Shown: positions 45,021 through 54,062 of the stretch, piece by piece | How the letters are laid out: each line of letters opens with the position of its first letter | Position numbering within the stretch: the stretch's first letter is position 1 | NCBI RefSeq assembly: GCF_002803605.1 | Contig: NZ_PHRG01000005.1 | Coordinates: 1-64,000 of the forward strand | Direction: 5' to 3' | DNA length: 64,000 nt | Source of the DNA: Acinetobacter pseudolwoffii | GTDB taxonomy: Bacteria > Pseudomonadota > Gammaproteobacteria > Pseudomonadales > Moraxellaceae | Position numbers and translations under genes: made by a program | Notes under the pieces: model-generated | Seen by the model: only the letters and a program-made list of their open reading frames with translations | The model's database searches: none | Told to the model about the DNA's origin: nothing

Positions 45021-45128
45021 TTGTTAAAGATCATTCTATTTTTTTGTATTGCCTTTATTTTAGCTTGGAAAGCTTATAACCAAGATGAATCTTCCGTTGA
45101 TCTGCTGACATATCCTGAGCAAGCTTGA
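45021..45128 (+). CDS. Possible 35-residue membrane peptide
   Basis: TTG at 45021 opens LLKIILFFCIAFILAWKAYN and then a polar tail DESSVDLLTYPEQA. It has one membrane helix and an acidic end, with CAGG 9 bases upstream of the start. It may be a real small membrane protein or the remnant of a longer one. The non-ATG start and lack of a known family keep confidence low. Confidence 0.3.
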   Translation: MLKIILFFCIAFILAWKAYNQDESSVDLLTYPEQA

Positions 45129-45232
45129 AACACTGCTTTAAAGCTTGGTGCAAGGTAATCAATAGGTGATCTGCATATTATAGGTCATGTGATGTATTTT
45201 TGAGAAATCTTTGCATACGGGTGATCTGAATA

Positions 45233-45685
45233 TTATTGCGTACCAATCAATAAGGATAAAATCCCGGCTGCAATCAGCGGCCCAACAGGTACGCCGCGTA
45301 ACACCGCCACACCTGCTACAGTACCAATCAATAAGCCCGCGACAATATCCGGTTGATTCGACATCAGTTTCACACCGCGGCCACCGAGCCAAGCCACAAA
45401 AACACCAATGGCAATGGCCAGTAAAGATTTCCAGCTGAGAAATGACTTGAGAATACTTTCTCCGGCAATTTTGCCACTCGCAATCGGTGCCAATACCCCG
45501 ATGGTTAAAATAATAATTCCAATATTCAAACCATGTTGTTGTACATAAGGCAACAGGTCGTGTAGCGGGGTAATTTTAAGAACAATCAGTACCGCTGCAG
45601 CGATGGTGACAGCACTATTGTGACTGAATATACCACAGGCCAGTAATACCAAAAGAACCATCAAATTTAAATCGAGTTGTGACAT
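45233..45685 (-). CDS. DUF441 (YeaL-like) inner-membrane protein
   Basis: 150 residues with four to five membrane helices. The family blocks [38 protein letters not shown] and [26 protein letters not shown] match E. coli YeaL nearly word for word. The ATG at 45685 gives the family length; the frame stays open to 45763. Function unknown. Confidence 0.9.
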   Translation of the reverse strand: MSQLDLNLMVLLVLLACGIFSHNSAVTIAAAVLIVLKITPLHDLLPYVQQHGLNIGIIILTIGVLAPIASGKIAGESILKSFLSWKSLLAIAIGVFVAWLGGRGVKLMSNQPDIVAGLLIGTVAGVAVLRGVPVGPLIAAGILSLLIGTQ

Positions 45686-45824
45686 GGGCGGGAGAGGAAA
45701 CATGGAAAATGCCACCATTGTAGAGCGTTTCAGCTGGTGATACGAAGAAAATAAGCGAAGCAATCAATTTAGGTGTGTTTCAGGATAGAATGCACAACTC
45801 TTCACGCGATACAGGTTTAAGCAG

Positions 45825-46535
45825 ATGCTATTGGAAAAAATGTTGCAGTCACAAGGTTTCGGTTCCCGCAAGCATTGTCAGCAATTGATTAAAAATGGTG
45901 CTGTTTCTATCCAGAATGAAGTGATTGATCATCCTAAACATAAACTGGATTTGAATGATTTAGACTTCGAGGTCTATGGCAAGGCCCATCGCTATCGAGA
46001 GAAAGTCTATATCGCTTTAAACAAACCGCAGGACTATGAGTGTTCGCATCAGGCCACGCATCATTTTAGTGTGTTTGATCTGTTTGATGAGATGCTGCTG
46101 AATCGTGGCATTCAATGCGTGGGTCGTCTGGATCAGGACACCACCGGACTGTTATTGTTGACTGATGATGGCCAGTTTCTGCAAGCGTTAACACATCCGA
46201 AAAAACATGTGGCCAAAGTTTATCAAATGCAAACGGCAGATCCAGTCACTGATGCTCAGCTACAGCAACTGGAACAAGGCGTTGAGCTACGCAATGAAAA
46301 AGGTATTTTTGCAGCCACTGAAGTGATACGTCTGTCTGAAAGCCGTCTGCAAATGAGCATTCATCAAGGGGTATATCATCAGGTGAAACGCATGCTGGCA
46401 GCCGTCGGAAATAAAGTCGAGCAATTGCATCGTGCTCAAATTGGTGCTTTGGCTCTGCCTGAGCTGGCTGAAGGAGAATGGATCTATTTAAATGCAGAAC
46501 AGGTGGCTTTGGCAAAATTCCGTTCAGAAGAATAA
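45825..46535 (+). CDS. rsuA: RsuA-type 16S rRNA pseudouridine synthase
   Basis: 236 residues with an S4 RNA-binding domain (about 1-55, LLEKMLQSQGFGSRKHCQQLI). The catalytic domain has GRLDQDTTGLLLLTDDG, where the D of RLD is the nucleophile, and the KHVAKVYQ and HQVKRMLAAVG segments. By likeness to RsuA it modifies U516 of 16S rRNA. Other RsuA-group members cannot be excluded, so the symbol is probable rather than certain. Confidence 0.83.
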   Translation: MLLEKMLQSQGFGSRKHCQQLIKNGAVSIQNEVIDHPKHKLDLNDLDFEVYGKAHRYREKVYIALNKPQDYECSHQATHHFSVFDLFDEMLLNRGIQCVGRLDQDTTGLLLLTDDGQFLQALTHPKKHVAKVYQMQTADPVTDAQLQQLEQGVELRNEKGIFAATEVIRLSESRLQMSIHQGVYHQVKRMLAAVGNKVEQLHRAQIGALALPELAEGEWIYLNAEQVALAKFRSEE

Positions 46536-46574
46536 TTGAGTTATTCTTCTCAAGTTTATTTGAACGATCAGATT

Positions 46575-47018
46575 TTATCTCAGGAAACAATGATAGGTCT
46601 GAAACTCATTATCCTTAATAAATCCCATAGATTCATACAATTCATGCGATTGGTAATTGTTCTTTTGGGTTTCCAGGGTAATTCTTAAGGCCTGTTCATG
46701 TTTGGCAAATAAAATTGCAGTATCAATCAGTTGTCTGGCTGCACCCTGACGCCGAAATATCGGGGTGATATAGACATCATCCAGAATATAATAGGTCGAG
46801 CAGGCCACCGAAGAAAAACCCAGATACAGGATAATAAAGCCGGTAAAAGTATCATCTTTGGTATTAATGAAAATGACGGTCTGTCCATCTTCAAAACGTT
46901 GTTTTAAAAATTGGTAGGAGAGTTCGGGGTTAGAAGAGGTGCCATAAAATTGTCGATATTCATCGAATAATATCGCAAGCTGATTCAGGTCTGCTGATTG
47001 AGCGCGTCGTACGAGCAT
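46575..47018 (-). CDS. GNAT-family N-acetyltransferase
   Basis: 147 residues. The acetyl-CoA motif is in ITPIFRRQGAARQLIDTAILFAK (Q/RxxG/A) and the C-terminal GNAT part is LYESMGFIKDNEFQTYHCFL. The ATG at 47018 follows GGAGG by 5 bases, better than the one at 47030. The substrate cannot be told. Confidence 0.85.
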   Translation of the reverse strand: MLVRRAQSADLNQLAILFDEYRQFYGTSSNPELSYQFLKQRFEDGQTVIFINTKDDTFTGFIILYLGFSSVACSTYYILDDVYITPIFRRQGAARQLIDTAILFAKHEQALRITLETQKNNYQSHELYESMGFIKDNEFQTYHCFLR

Positions 47019-47115
47019 TGCATCCTCCATGCTAATTTTTTATTCATTATCAGCATCAAGCATAGCGAAATTTGTCAGTGGCAGGCTTTAGAAATTGTTC
47101 GGAAATGCGACAATG

Positions 47116-47463
47116 TTAAATTTTGTCGCTTTCGCCCAAAATGGCATTCAGTTCTTCAAATAAATCCAGATGATCATCATCGAGCTGGATTTCCTGATCA
47201 TCCAGTCCATTCAACGCCGGACTTGCACCAACCGCGTGCTCGTTTTTAGCTTCACTCTGTTTAAGTTTGCGCAGGCGGATCAGCTGTTCCAGATTGATAT
47301 TCTGGTTTTCAATCGAGAAGGGAATCGATTTGGTCAGTACCACCTGTTTGAAAAAAAGACGTACGGCCTGAGCCGGCGTAATCCCCAATTGCTTAAATAC
47401 TGCAAAGGCTTGCTTCTTTTCTTGCGAGTCCAAGCGAACCTGATAAACCTCAGTTTTTCTCAT
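47116..47463 (-). CDS. RelB/DinJ-family antitoxin-like protein without partner
   Basis: 115 residues. The N-terminal ribbon-helix-helix (YQVRLDSQEKKQAFAVFKQL, GITPAQAVRLFFKQVV, SIPF) is characteristic of DinJ/RelB antitoxins. The C-terminal 60 residues are acidic and longer than in DinJ. The toxin gene that should follow (RelE/YafQ) is missing: the next gene downstream is a GNAT enzyme on the same strand after 97 bp, and upstream is rluA-like. It may act alone as a repressor, or the toxin was lost. Confidence 0.8.
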   Translation of the reverse strand: MRKTEVYQVRLDSQEKKQAFAVFKQLGITPAQAVRLFFKQVVLTKSIPFSIENQNINLEQLIRLRKLKQSEAKNEHAVGASPALNGLDDQEIQLDDDHLDLFEELNAILGESDKI

Positions 47464-47577
47464 AATATTTTCAAAGCTTTAAATTACTTAACTTTTCGCA
47501 TTTATTCTAATCAATTACTTTTGAAATTCAATCCTAAAGCGACCGATTTTAGAAAATAATCTGTAATGACAAGCGAT

Positions 47578-48486
47578 TTACAGTGTCAATTCAAGTCTGG
47601 AGCTAAAATCCATCGTCTGTTGCGTGATTGGATCGATGAATTGAATGTGTTTGGCCAGCAAACTCAAAGGTGTGGAAAAGTCATCATCGGGCTTGTGCGC
47701 GACTTGCGGATAAAACGGATCATGCCGAATTGGAATGCCCAGATGATTCAGATGTACCCGTAATTGATGCTGTTTGCCGCTATGCGGTTTCAGCTCGTAT
47801 TTGGCCCATTCGGTATCATGTTCCAGCAGGTCAATCGCCGTTTCGCTATTTGGTTCACCCTCGATCACTTGCATGGTATAGAAGGGTTGGCCTTTTTGCA
47901 TTCTTAGTCGTGTGATGAGTGGCAAAGTCAGATCAGCCTTGTATGCTGCAATGGCGTGATAGGTCTTCTGAACCTGACGTGTGGCGAACATCTGCTGATA
48001 CAGGCCACGTGATTCTACACATTTGGAAATCAGCACCACACCTGCCGTTTCCCTATCTAACCGGTGGATAGGAGTCAGATGCTCATTACCCGTCTGTTTT
48101 TTAAGACGAACCAGCAAGGTTTCCTGTACATATTGCCCGGTCGGACTCATGGTCAGAAAGTGCGGTTTATCGATCACCATGAAATGCTCATTTTCAAATA
48201 AAATCTGATGTTGAAAAGGAACATGCACTTCATGTGCCAGAAAGCGATAATAGAAACAATGACTATTGGCCTGAAATGGACTTTCTGTGCTTAATTGATG
48301 GCCCTGCGCATCATAGACCAGACCTTTGGCGAAACGGGCTTGCCATTCATCTGCTGCGATATGCGCAAATTGCGTGCATAAATAAGCAAAAACTGTCGGG
48401 GGTGCATCTAGACTATCCTGCAAGAACACTTTACTGGCACTGACCCCATTTAACATGGGCGGATTAAACTCAACAGTCGGATGCAT
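47578..48486 (-). CDS. RluA-family pseudouridine synthase
   Basis: 302 residues with catalytic motif [17 protein letters not shown] (D as nucleophile), then [13 protein letters not shown] and [20 protein letters not shown]. It has a short N-terminal part that replaces the usual S4 domain. The target may be 23S rRNA or tRNA. GAGAGG lies about 10 bases before the ATG. Which of the RluA/RluC/TruC types it represents is not decided here. Confidence 0.87.
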   Translation of the reverse strand: MHPTVEFNPPMLNGVSASKVFLQDSLDAPPTVFAYLCTQFAHIAADEWQARFAKGLVYDAQGHQLSTESPFQANSHCFYYRFLAHEVHVPFQHQILFENEHFMVIDKPHFLTMSPTGQYVQETLLVRLKKQTGNEHLTPIHRLDRETAGVVLISKCVESRGLYQQMFATRQVQKTYHAIAAYKADLTLPLITRLRMQKGQPFYTMQVIEGEPNSETAIDLLEHDTEWAKYELKPHSGKQHQLRVHLNHLGIPIRHDPFYPQVAHKPDDDFSTPLSLLAKHIQFIDPITQQTMDFSSRLELTL

Positions 48487-48611
48487 GGCAGGCAGATCAA
48501 CCTCTCAGAAACAGAAATGGTGAAAAAATACAGTTTCTCACACAGGTGAATAGGCTTTTAAAGCGTGGCGATGCTATCATATTTATTCTTTTGCATCATG
48601 TCGTGAGTAAT

Positions 48612-49091
48612 ATGCCTTATTCATTTAATGTCACTTTAAATCATGAAGACGATACCCAGAAACTGGCCAAGGTTCTGGCCGAAAATTTCCCTGCGGGAGT
48701 CGTATATCTGATCGGTGATTTGGGGGCAGGAAAAACGACTTTAACGCGCTATTATTTGCAACAGCTGGGTCATCAAGGTTCGGTGAAAAGTCCGACTTAT
48801 ACGCTGGTCGAACCGTATCAGATCAATGGGCAGGATATTTTTCACTTTGACCTGTACCGTCTGAATGACCCCTATGAACTCGAATTGATGGGAATCCGGG
48901 ATTATCTGGAAACTCCGAATGCGCTATTTTTATTTGAATGGCCCTCCAAAGGTGGCGATGAAATTCCGCAAGCTGACCTGATTATTGAAATTTTAAAATC
49001 TGAAGATGAACTGACCCGTACTGCAAGCCTGATTTCCTCTAATCTTGCTTTGCGAGAGGCTTTGGAGCGTCAATTTTCACATGTCGAATGA
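48612..49091 (+). CDS. tsaE: tRNA threonylcarbamoyladenosine synthesis ATPase TsaE
   Basis: TsaE is the ATPase partner of TsaB/TsaD in making t6A37 of tRNAs. It has 159 residues with Walker [16 protein letters not shown], followed by [12 protein letters not shown] and [15 protein letters not shown]. The start [12 protein letters not shown] at 48612 matches the family length. The 3' end overlaps mutL by 11 bp, so the two are translationally coupled. Gene order tsaE-mutL-miaA-hfq is the common gammaproteobacterial arrangement. Confidence 0.94.
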   Translation: MPYSFNVTLNHEDDTQKLAKVLAENFPAGVVYLIGDLGAGKTTLTRYYLQQLGHQGSVKSPTYTLVEPYQINGQDIFHFDLYRLNDPYELELMGIRDYLETPNALFLFEWPSKGGDEIPQADLIIEILKSEDELTRTASLISSNLALREALERQFSHVE

Positions 49092-51057
49092 TTTAAGCCT
49101 ACGCCGTATCCGTGCCCTTGATCCTGCGCTGGCCAACCAGATTGCTGCAGGTGAGGTGATTGAACGTCCGGCATCCGTGGTCAAGGAATTACTGGAAAAC
49201 TCGATTGATGCGGGTGCGACCGAGCTGATCATCCGGGTGGAACAGGGTGGCAGTACCTTAATTGAAATTATGGATAACGGCCGTGGTATTCATGCTGAAG
49301 ATCTGGCATTGGCCGTCATGCGTCATGCCACCAGCAAAATCCAGAGTGCCGATGAGCTGTATGCGATCAGCAGTTTAGGCTTTCGTGGAGAAGCGCTGGC
49401 ATCGATTGCAGCAGTCTCACGCCTGACCATGATCAGCAGTCAAAATGAGGATGGCATTGGTTATCAGGTAGAAGTAAACGGTACGGCTTTTGATCATCAG
49501 CAGATTCAAGCGGTCGCGGCTTCGAAAGGGACGCATATCCGGGTTCAGGATTTATTTTTTAATGTGCCTGCGCGGCGTAAATTCTTAAAGAAACCGGGCA
49601 CTGAATTTGGCCACATTGAAGAAATTGTACGCCGTATGGCACTGACGCATTTTGATATCCGGTTTGTGCTGGAACATAATGAAAGCATCAAGCTGAATTT
49701 ACCCGTGGCGGACAGCGGTGCTTTACGTTTCCAGCGGGTACAGCAGTTATTGGGTCGTCAGTTCACTGAAAATGCTTATTGGATCGATGCTGACAGTATA
49801 AACATGCGTTTATCAGGCTGGCTTGGTCATCCCTCAGATGCGCGTGCACAGGCCGACTTGCAATATGTCTATGTCAATGGCCGGATTGTCAAAGACAAAA
49901 CCATTTCTCATGCCTTGCGGATGGCTTATGATGGCATTTTGCATGGCCATCAACATGCGGCTTATTTGCTGTTTTTAGAAGTTGATCCTGAAAATGTTGA
50001 TGTCAATGTCCATCCCACTAAGCATGAAATTCGCTTTCTGAATCAGCGTGAAGTACATGAGTTTGTACGGCATTATGCCAAAGAAACTCTGGCACAATTC
50101 CAGACGGCAACTGCTGATTTAGCAACTGCGATGAAAGTTGATGATGAACCTGTTGCACTTGTACCGCAACCGCGTTATCAGGAACAGTTTAGCCTGCACC
50201 AGACTGCGCATGCGCAGCAGCAATTATCCTCTAACCTACCTGTAGCTGCTAAAGATGAAAATGAGGCATCGGATGTACTGACCGACTTTGAATCTTCGCG
50301 GCCACAAACGGTACATTATGCGCGAGACTATAATGCGTCTTATGCAGGCTCGCAGCAGCTGAATAATGCCCTGCAAAGCTATCTGGCACCGCTGCGTGAT
50401 CAAGCCTCTGCCTATGAGCCACAAGTTGCAGAGCAAGCCTTGCAAAGTCATATACAGGCCAAAGTCGATGAACATCCACTCGGGATTGCGATTGCCCAGT
50501 TACATGGGATTTATATTCTGGCACAAAATACCGAAGGGCTGATCATTGTGGATATGCATGCTGCCCATGAGCGGATCGTCTTGCAGCAAATGAAATCGGC
50601 TTGGGATAAACCTGAATTCTGGACATCACAGCAATTGCTGATTCCCAAAGTGGTCAACATCACTCGAATGCAGGCGATGCGGGTCGAAGAACTCAAAGGG
50701 CAGTTAATGCGTTTGGGGCTTGAAATTGACCAGTATGGTGATGAACAGGTGATTGTGCGTGGCGTACCTGCCATTTTGCACAAAGCAGATTTTGATGCAC
50801 TGATTCCCGAGCTGTTAAATGATCTGGATCCGAATGATCAGGTACAGGGTCTATTGCAGAAACGTGACCAGATTCTGGCAGGTATGGCCTGTCATGGTGC
50901 AGTACGTGCGCATCGCATTTTAAGCCTGTCTGAAATGAATGCTTTATTGCGTCAGATGGAACACACTGAATTTGCCAGTCAATGTAATCATGGCCGTCCG
51001 ACTTGGCGCGCTTTTCCATTGAATCAACTAGACAAACTTTTTGCTCGAGGAGAGTAG
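49081..51057 (+). CDS. mutL: DNA mismatch repair protein MutL
   Basis: 658 residues with a GHKL ATPase head ([29 protein letters not shown]) and the MutL transducer domain ([19 protein letters not shown]). The linker is Gln/Ala-rich. The C-terminal domain has [13 protein letters not shown] and CNHGRPTW, as in MutL endonucleases. The first of these has Q where the usual DQHAxxExxxxE motif has the second glutamate. ATG 49081 overlaps tsaE. MutL couples MutS recognition to strand removal. Confidence 0.95.
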   Translation: MSNDLSLRRIRALDPALANQIAAGEVIERPASVVKELLENSIDAGATELIIRVEQGGSTLIEIMDNGRGIHAEDLALAVMRHATSKIQSADELYAISSLGFRGEALASIAAVSRLTMISSQNEDGIGYQVEVNGTAFDHQQIQAVAASKGTHIRVQDLFFNVPARRKFLKKPGTEFGHIEEIVRRMALTHFDIRFVLEHNESIKLNLPVADSGALRFQRVQQLLGRQFTENAYWIDADSINMRLSGWLGHPSDARAQADLQYVYVNGRIVKDKTISHALRMAYDGILHGHQHAAYLLFLEVDPENVDVNVHPTKHEIRFLNQREVHEFVRHYAKETLAQFQTATADLATAMKVDDEPVALVPQPRYQEQFSLHQTAHAQQQLSSNLPVAAKDENEASDVLTDFESSRPQTVHYARDYNASYAGSQQLNNALQSYLAPLRDQASAYEPQVAEQALQSHIQAKVDEHPLGIAIAQLHGIYILAQNTEGLIIVDMHAAHERIVLQQMKSAWDKPEFWTSQQLLIPKVVNITRMQAMRVEELKGQLMRLGLEIDQYGDEQVIVRGVPAILHKADFDALIPELLNDLDPNDQVQGLLQKRDQILAGMACHGAVRAHRILSLSEMNALLRQMEHTEFASQCNHGRPTWRAFPLNQLDKLFARGE

Positions 51058-51063
51058 TTTTAC

Positions 51064-52008
51064 ATGTCCAATCAATTGCCGGTCATCAATTTAATGGGGC
51101 CAACTGCAAGTGGTAAAACCGCTTTGGCATGTGAACTGTATGAGCATGGAAAATTCGAGCTGATTTCGGTCGATTCTGCGCTGGTTTATCGGGAAATGGA
51201 TATTGGTACAGCCAAGCCTTCTAAAGAGGAACTGGCGCGCTATCCGCACCATCTGATCGATATTATCAGTCCACTCGAAGTCTATTCTGCGGCAAACTTT
51301 GTTGAAGATGCTTGCCGGTTAATTGATGATATTCATGCACGTGGTAAAACACCGATATTGGTGGGCGGAACCATGCTGTATTTTAAAGCCTTACTTGAGG
51401 GGTTGTCAGATAATCTGCCCAGTGCCGACTATACGATTCGTGCTGAAATTGAAGCCAAAGGCGAGCGAGAAGGTTGGGAGGCTGTTTATGCAGAATTAAG
51501 TGCCGTAGATCCCGTTGCTGCGGAGAAATTCAAGGTTAGTGACAAGCAGCGTATTATTCGTGCCTTAGAAGTGTTTAAACTGACCGGTGAGCCGATTACA
51601 AAACTACAGGCAGAGCAACCTAAAAACTTACCATATCGTTACAGTTTTTATAACTATGCACTTATGCCAGATCGGTTAGAATTACACGGGCGTATTGAAC
51701 AACGTCTGCAAATGATGTGGAAAAACGGTTTTTTAAATGAAGTTGTTAGTTTAATTGAAAAATACGATTTTAATGAAAATCTACCTTCTATGCGTTCGGT
51801 AGGTTACCGTCAAGCTATAGAATTCTTAAAAAATGCTGACAAAACCAAGGAAAAGCAACAGGAAATGGAGGATAAAGCTTTATTTGCGACACGACAACTT
51901 GCAAAACGTCAATATACGTGGCTGAGGTCTTTGCAAGAAAAGCATAAATTTACAACATATTTTACGCTACAGCAGGCTCAACAAGACTTGCGAAACTGTC
52001 ACGGATAA
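51064..52008 (+). CDS. miaA: tRNA dimethylallyltransferase MiaA
   Basis: MiaA adds the isopentenyl group to A37 of tRNAs that read UNN codons. In the 314 residues the P-loop is [11 protein letters not shown], with [16 protein letters not shown] and [23 protein letters not shown] and [12 protein letters not shown] complete the family. It is directly after mutL (6 bp) and before hfq (93 bp), the common order. A weak terminator-like hairpin follows at 52023. Confidence 0.96.
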   Translation: MSNQLPVINLMGPTASGKTALACELYEHGKFELISVDSALVYREMDIGTAKPSKEELARYPHHLIDIISPLEVYSAANFVEDACRLIDDIHARGKTPILVGGTMLYFKALLEGLSDNLPSADYTIRAEIEAKGEREGWEAVYAELSAVDPVAAEKFKVSDKQRIIRALEVFKLTGEPITKLQAEQPKNLPYRYSFYNYALMPDRLELHGRIEQRLQMMWKNGFLNEVVSLIEKYDFNENLPSMRSVGYRQAIEFLKNADKTKEKQQEMEDKALFATRQLAKRQYTWLRSLQEKHKFTTYFTLQQAQQDLRNCHG

Positions 52009-52022
52009 AGCAAAATTTAGGG

Positions 52023-52068
52023 ACTATCTTTTTTATAATTTTTAATTGAAAAATAGAGATAGTTTTTG
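52023..52068 (+). terminator. Weak hairpin between miaA and hfq
   Basis: ACTATCT (52023-52029) pairs with AGATAGT (52057-52063) and five T follow. It probably limits read-through into hfq. Confidence 0.4.
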
Positions 52069-52101
52069 CGCTGATTTTTAATTTTTTTTTGGAGTTATAA
52101 C

Positions 52102-52635
52102 ATGTCTAAAGGTCAAACTTTACAAGATCCATTCTTGAATTCTCTCCGTAAGGAACGTATCCCAGTATCTATCTTCCTGGTAAACGGTATTAAATTACAA
52201 GGTCATATCGAGTCTTTCGACCAATACGTGGTTTTATTAAAAAATACAGTAAGCCAAATGGTTTATAAGCATGCAATTTCAACTGTAGTGCCTGCACGTA
52301 ATCCTCGTCCTGCTGGTGCGCCTGCTGGTCCACAAGGTGCTGGCTTTGGCGGTCAAGGTGCTACCGGTGGTTTCGGTGGCGGTCAAGGCGCTGGCTTCGG
52401 TGGTCAAGGTGGCTTCGGTGGCGGTCAAGGTGCTGGCTTTGGTGGTCAAGGTGGCTTCGGTGGCGGTCAAGGCGCTGGCTTTGGTGGTCAAGGTGGTGGC
52501 TTTGGTGGTCAAGGCGGCTTCGGTGGCGGTCAAGGTGCTGGCTTCGGTGGTCAAGGTGGCTTTGGTGGTCAAGGCGCTGGCTTTGACAACGATACTAAAT
52601 TTGAAGATACTCAAGACGACGAAAATAATCGTTAA
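52102..52635 (+). CDS. hfq: RNA chaperone Hfq with glycine-rich tail
   Basis: Hfq is an Sm-like hexamer that pairs small RNAs with mRNAs. Residues 1-66 form the usual core (Sm1 [19 protein letters not shown], Sm2 [10 protein letters not shown]). The tail (67-177) is quite unusual compared with the 102-residue E. coli protein: it is made of [18 protein letters not shown] 14-residue units and ends in an acidic DDENNR. Such tails are known from Acinetobacter and Moraxella Hfq. A ribosome site TGGAG precedes the ATG, and a strong terminator follows. Confidence 0.96.
   Translation: MSKGQTLQDPFLNSLRKERIPVSIFLVNGIKLQGHIESFDQYVVLLKNTVSQMVYKHAISTVVPARNPRPAGAPAGPQGAGFGGQGATGGFGGGQGAGFGGQGGFGGGQGAGFGGQGGFGGGQGAGFGGQGGGFGGQGGFGGGQGAGFGGQGGFGGQGAGFDNDTKFEDTQDDENNR
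52336..52584 (+). repeat. 42-bp tandem repeats coding the glycine-rich Hfq tail
   Basis: Roughly five to six units that each code about [14 protein letters not shown], with one longer unit (extra GGGFGGQ) and shorter ends. Near-identical codons (GGT GGT CAA GGT) point to recent expansion by slippage. Unit number could vary between strains. Confidence 0.8.
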
Positions 52636-52649
52636 TCGAGTCTGAAAAT

Positions 52650-52681
52650 TAAAAAAACCTCTCATCGAGAGGTTTTTTTAT
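52650..52681 (+). terminator. Terminator after hfq
   Basis: AAAAAACCTCTC-atc-GAGAGGTTTTTTT, strong stem and T run, 15 bp after the hfq stop. Confidence 0.85.
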
Positions 52682-52708
52682 GCCTGTAAGTTTTGCATGG
52701 ATAAAAAT

Positions 52709-52740
52709 TAAAAAGCCAGCAATCTAGCGCTGGCTTTTTA
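52709..52740 (-). terminator. Terminator after surA
   Basis: AAAAAGCCAGC-AATCTAGC-GCTGGCTTTTTA read on either strand; placed for the end of the minus-strand lptD-surA operon, 15 bp after the surA stop. Confidence 0.75.
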
Positions 52741-52754
52741 AAATGGATCTGGGC

Positions 52755-54062
52755 TTAACGATTACGTTTAGGATCCAGTTGTGGATCTTTGATTTCTACA
52801 TAGGCATTGCTACGTGTTTCACGTAACCAGCTGTCCAGCTCGGCATCAAACTGACGTTCACCAAGTAATTGACGGGCCATACGTTCTTGATATTCCTCTG
52901 TCATATCCTGTTGACGTGTTTCGCTGACTTGCAGGATATGCCAGCCAAACTGGGATTGAAACGGTTTACTGAACTGCCCCACTGGGGTGCTTTTCATTTG
53001 CTGTTCAAACTCAGGCACCATTACCCCAGGGCTTACCCAGCCAAGACTGCCACCATCACGTGCTGAACCGGTATCATTGGAGAAGGTTGAAGCTAAAACA
53101 GTAAAATCTTCGCCTTGTTGCAGGCGGCTATATAAACTGTCAATCATCTGTTTGGCATTTTCCGGACTGACTACTTCAGAGGGTTGAATCAGGATGTGAC
53201 GGGTCAAGTATTGAGGAACCAGGGCTTTTTGTTCGCCACCTTTACGTTCTAGTAGCTTGAGTACATGTACCCCATCAGCAACCGGAATGAGTTCAGAGGT
53301 TTGACCTGGCTGTAGGGTCGTGACACGTGCAGCCAGTTCTGCCGGAATTTCTGACAGGCTTCTCACGCCCATGTCAGCAGCTTCGACTTTAATGCCGCTA
53401 GTGCTGTATTTTTTGCTGATCGCCTGAATATCATTGCTGTTATTCAGCTCTTGCTTTACCTGTGTAGCAATCTGTTCAGCATTTTCGCCGCTTACACGTA
53501 AATGCAGCACATGTACCTGACTGCCGAGTAAAGCCTGACCTTGCGGGGTATTTAGGAAGTTTTTAACATCCTGGTCTGTGATTTGAATCCGTGAAGTCAC
53601 GACTTGTTGACGTAAACGATTCAGCGCTAAATCTTCCGCAATACGGTTGCGTAAAGAAGCATAGGTATTGGGCGCCATGGCATCCAGTTTTTGCTGGAAA
53701 GCTTCCAGACTGGTTGAGCCCGAATCACGGGCAACTTTCAGTACTGCGTCATTCAGGGATTTTTCATCGGGACGAATATTGTAGCGTTTAACTTGTTCAA
53801 GTTGTGCCTGACGAATAATGAGCTGCTCTAAGGCTTGTTGCTCAAGAAATTGTTGGGGTGGAACTGTCTGATTTTGCTTTTGCAGCTGATGAGAAATCTC
53901 GGCCACACCTTGAGCCAGATCACTACGCAGAATGATACTATTGTCGACCACAGCTACAACTTCATCTTTAGGTTGGGCAACAGCAAACGTCGTCATCGCT
54001 GAAGAAAGGCATAGCGCAAGTGCAGTCGCTTTAAAAATTTGTTTTAACTGTTTTGTCTTCAT
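52755..54062 (-). CDS. surA: Periplasmic chaperone/peptidyl-prolyl isomerase SurA
   Basis: SurA brings unfolded outer-membrane proteins to the Bam machine and helps LptD fold. It has 435 residues with a signal peptide MKTKQLKQIFKATALALCL to AVA and the SurA N-terminal domain (DEVVAVVDNSIILRSDL). Two parvulin domains follow (about 180-270 and 285-385; TRHILIQPSEVVSPENAKQ, DGGSLGWVSPGVMVPEFE) and a C-terminal helix closes the protein. The start ATG overlaps the lptD stop (TAATG). It is the second gene after lptD, a common arrangement. Confidence 0.95.
   Translation of the reverse strand: MKTKQLKQIFKATALALCLSSAMTTFAVAQPKDEVVAVVDNSIILRSDLAQGVAEISHQLQKQNQTVPPQQFLEQQALEQLIIRQAQLEQVKRYNIRPDEKSLNDAVLKVARDSGSTSLEAFQQKLDAMAPNTYASLRNRIAEDLALNRLRQQVVTSRIQITDQDVKNFLNTPQGQALLGSQVHVLHLRVSGENAEQIATQVKQELNNSNDIQAISKKYSTSGIKVEAADMGVRSLSEIPAELAARVTTLQPGQTSELIPVADGVHVLKLLERKGGEQKALVPQYLTRHILIQPSEVVSPENAKQMIDSLYSRLQQGEDFTVLASTFSNDTGSARDGGSLGWVSPGVMVPEFEQQMKSTPVGQFSKPFQSQFGWHILQVSETRQQDMTEEYQERMARQLLGERQFDAELDSWLRETRSNAYVEIKDPQLDPKRNR

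Noticed and set aside
47116..47463. A complete toxin-antitoxin operon
   Set aside because: Only the antitoxin-like gene is present; no toxin-like frame lies next to it on either strand.
52279..52665. Thr/Ala/Leu-rich open frame opposite the hfq tail
   Set aside because: It is the mirror of the hfq tandem repeat, has a periodic TTKASTL pattern and no ribosome site; hfq explains the region.
52815..52830. parS-like sequence TGTTTCACGTAACC in surA
   Set aside because: Only one half matches the TGTTTCACGTGAAACA consensus; the right half differs at most positions.
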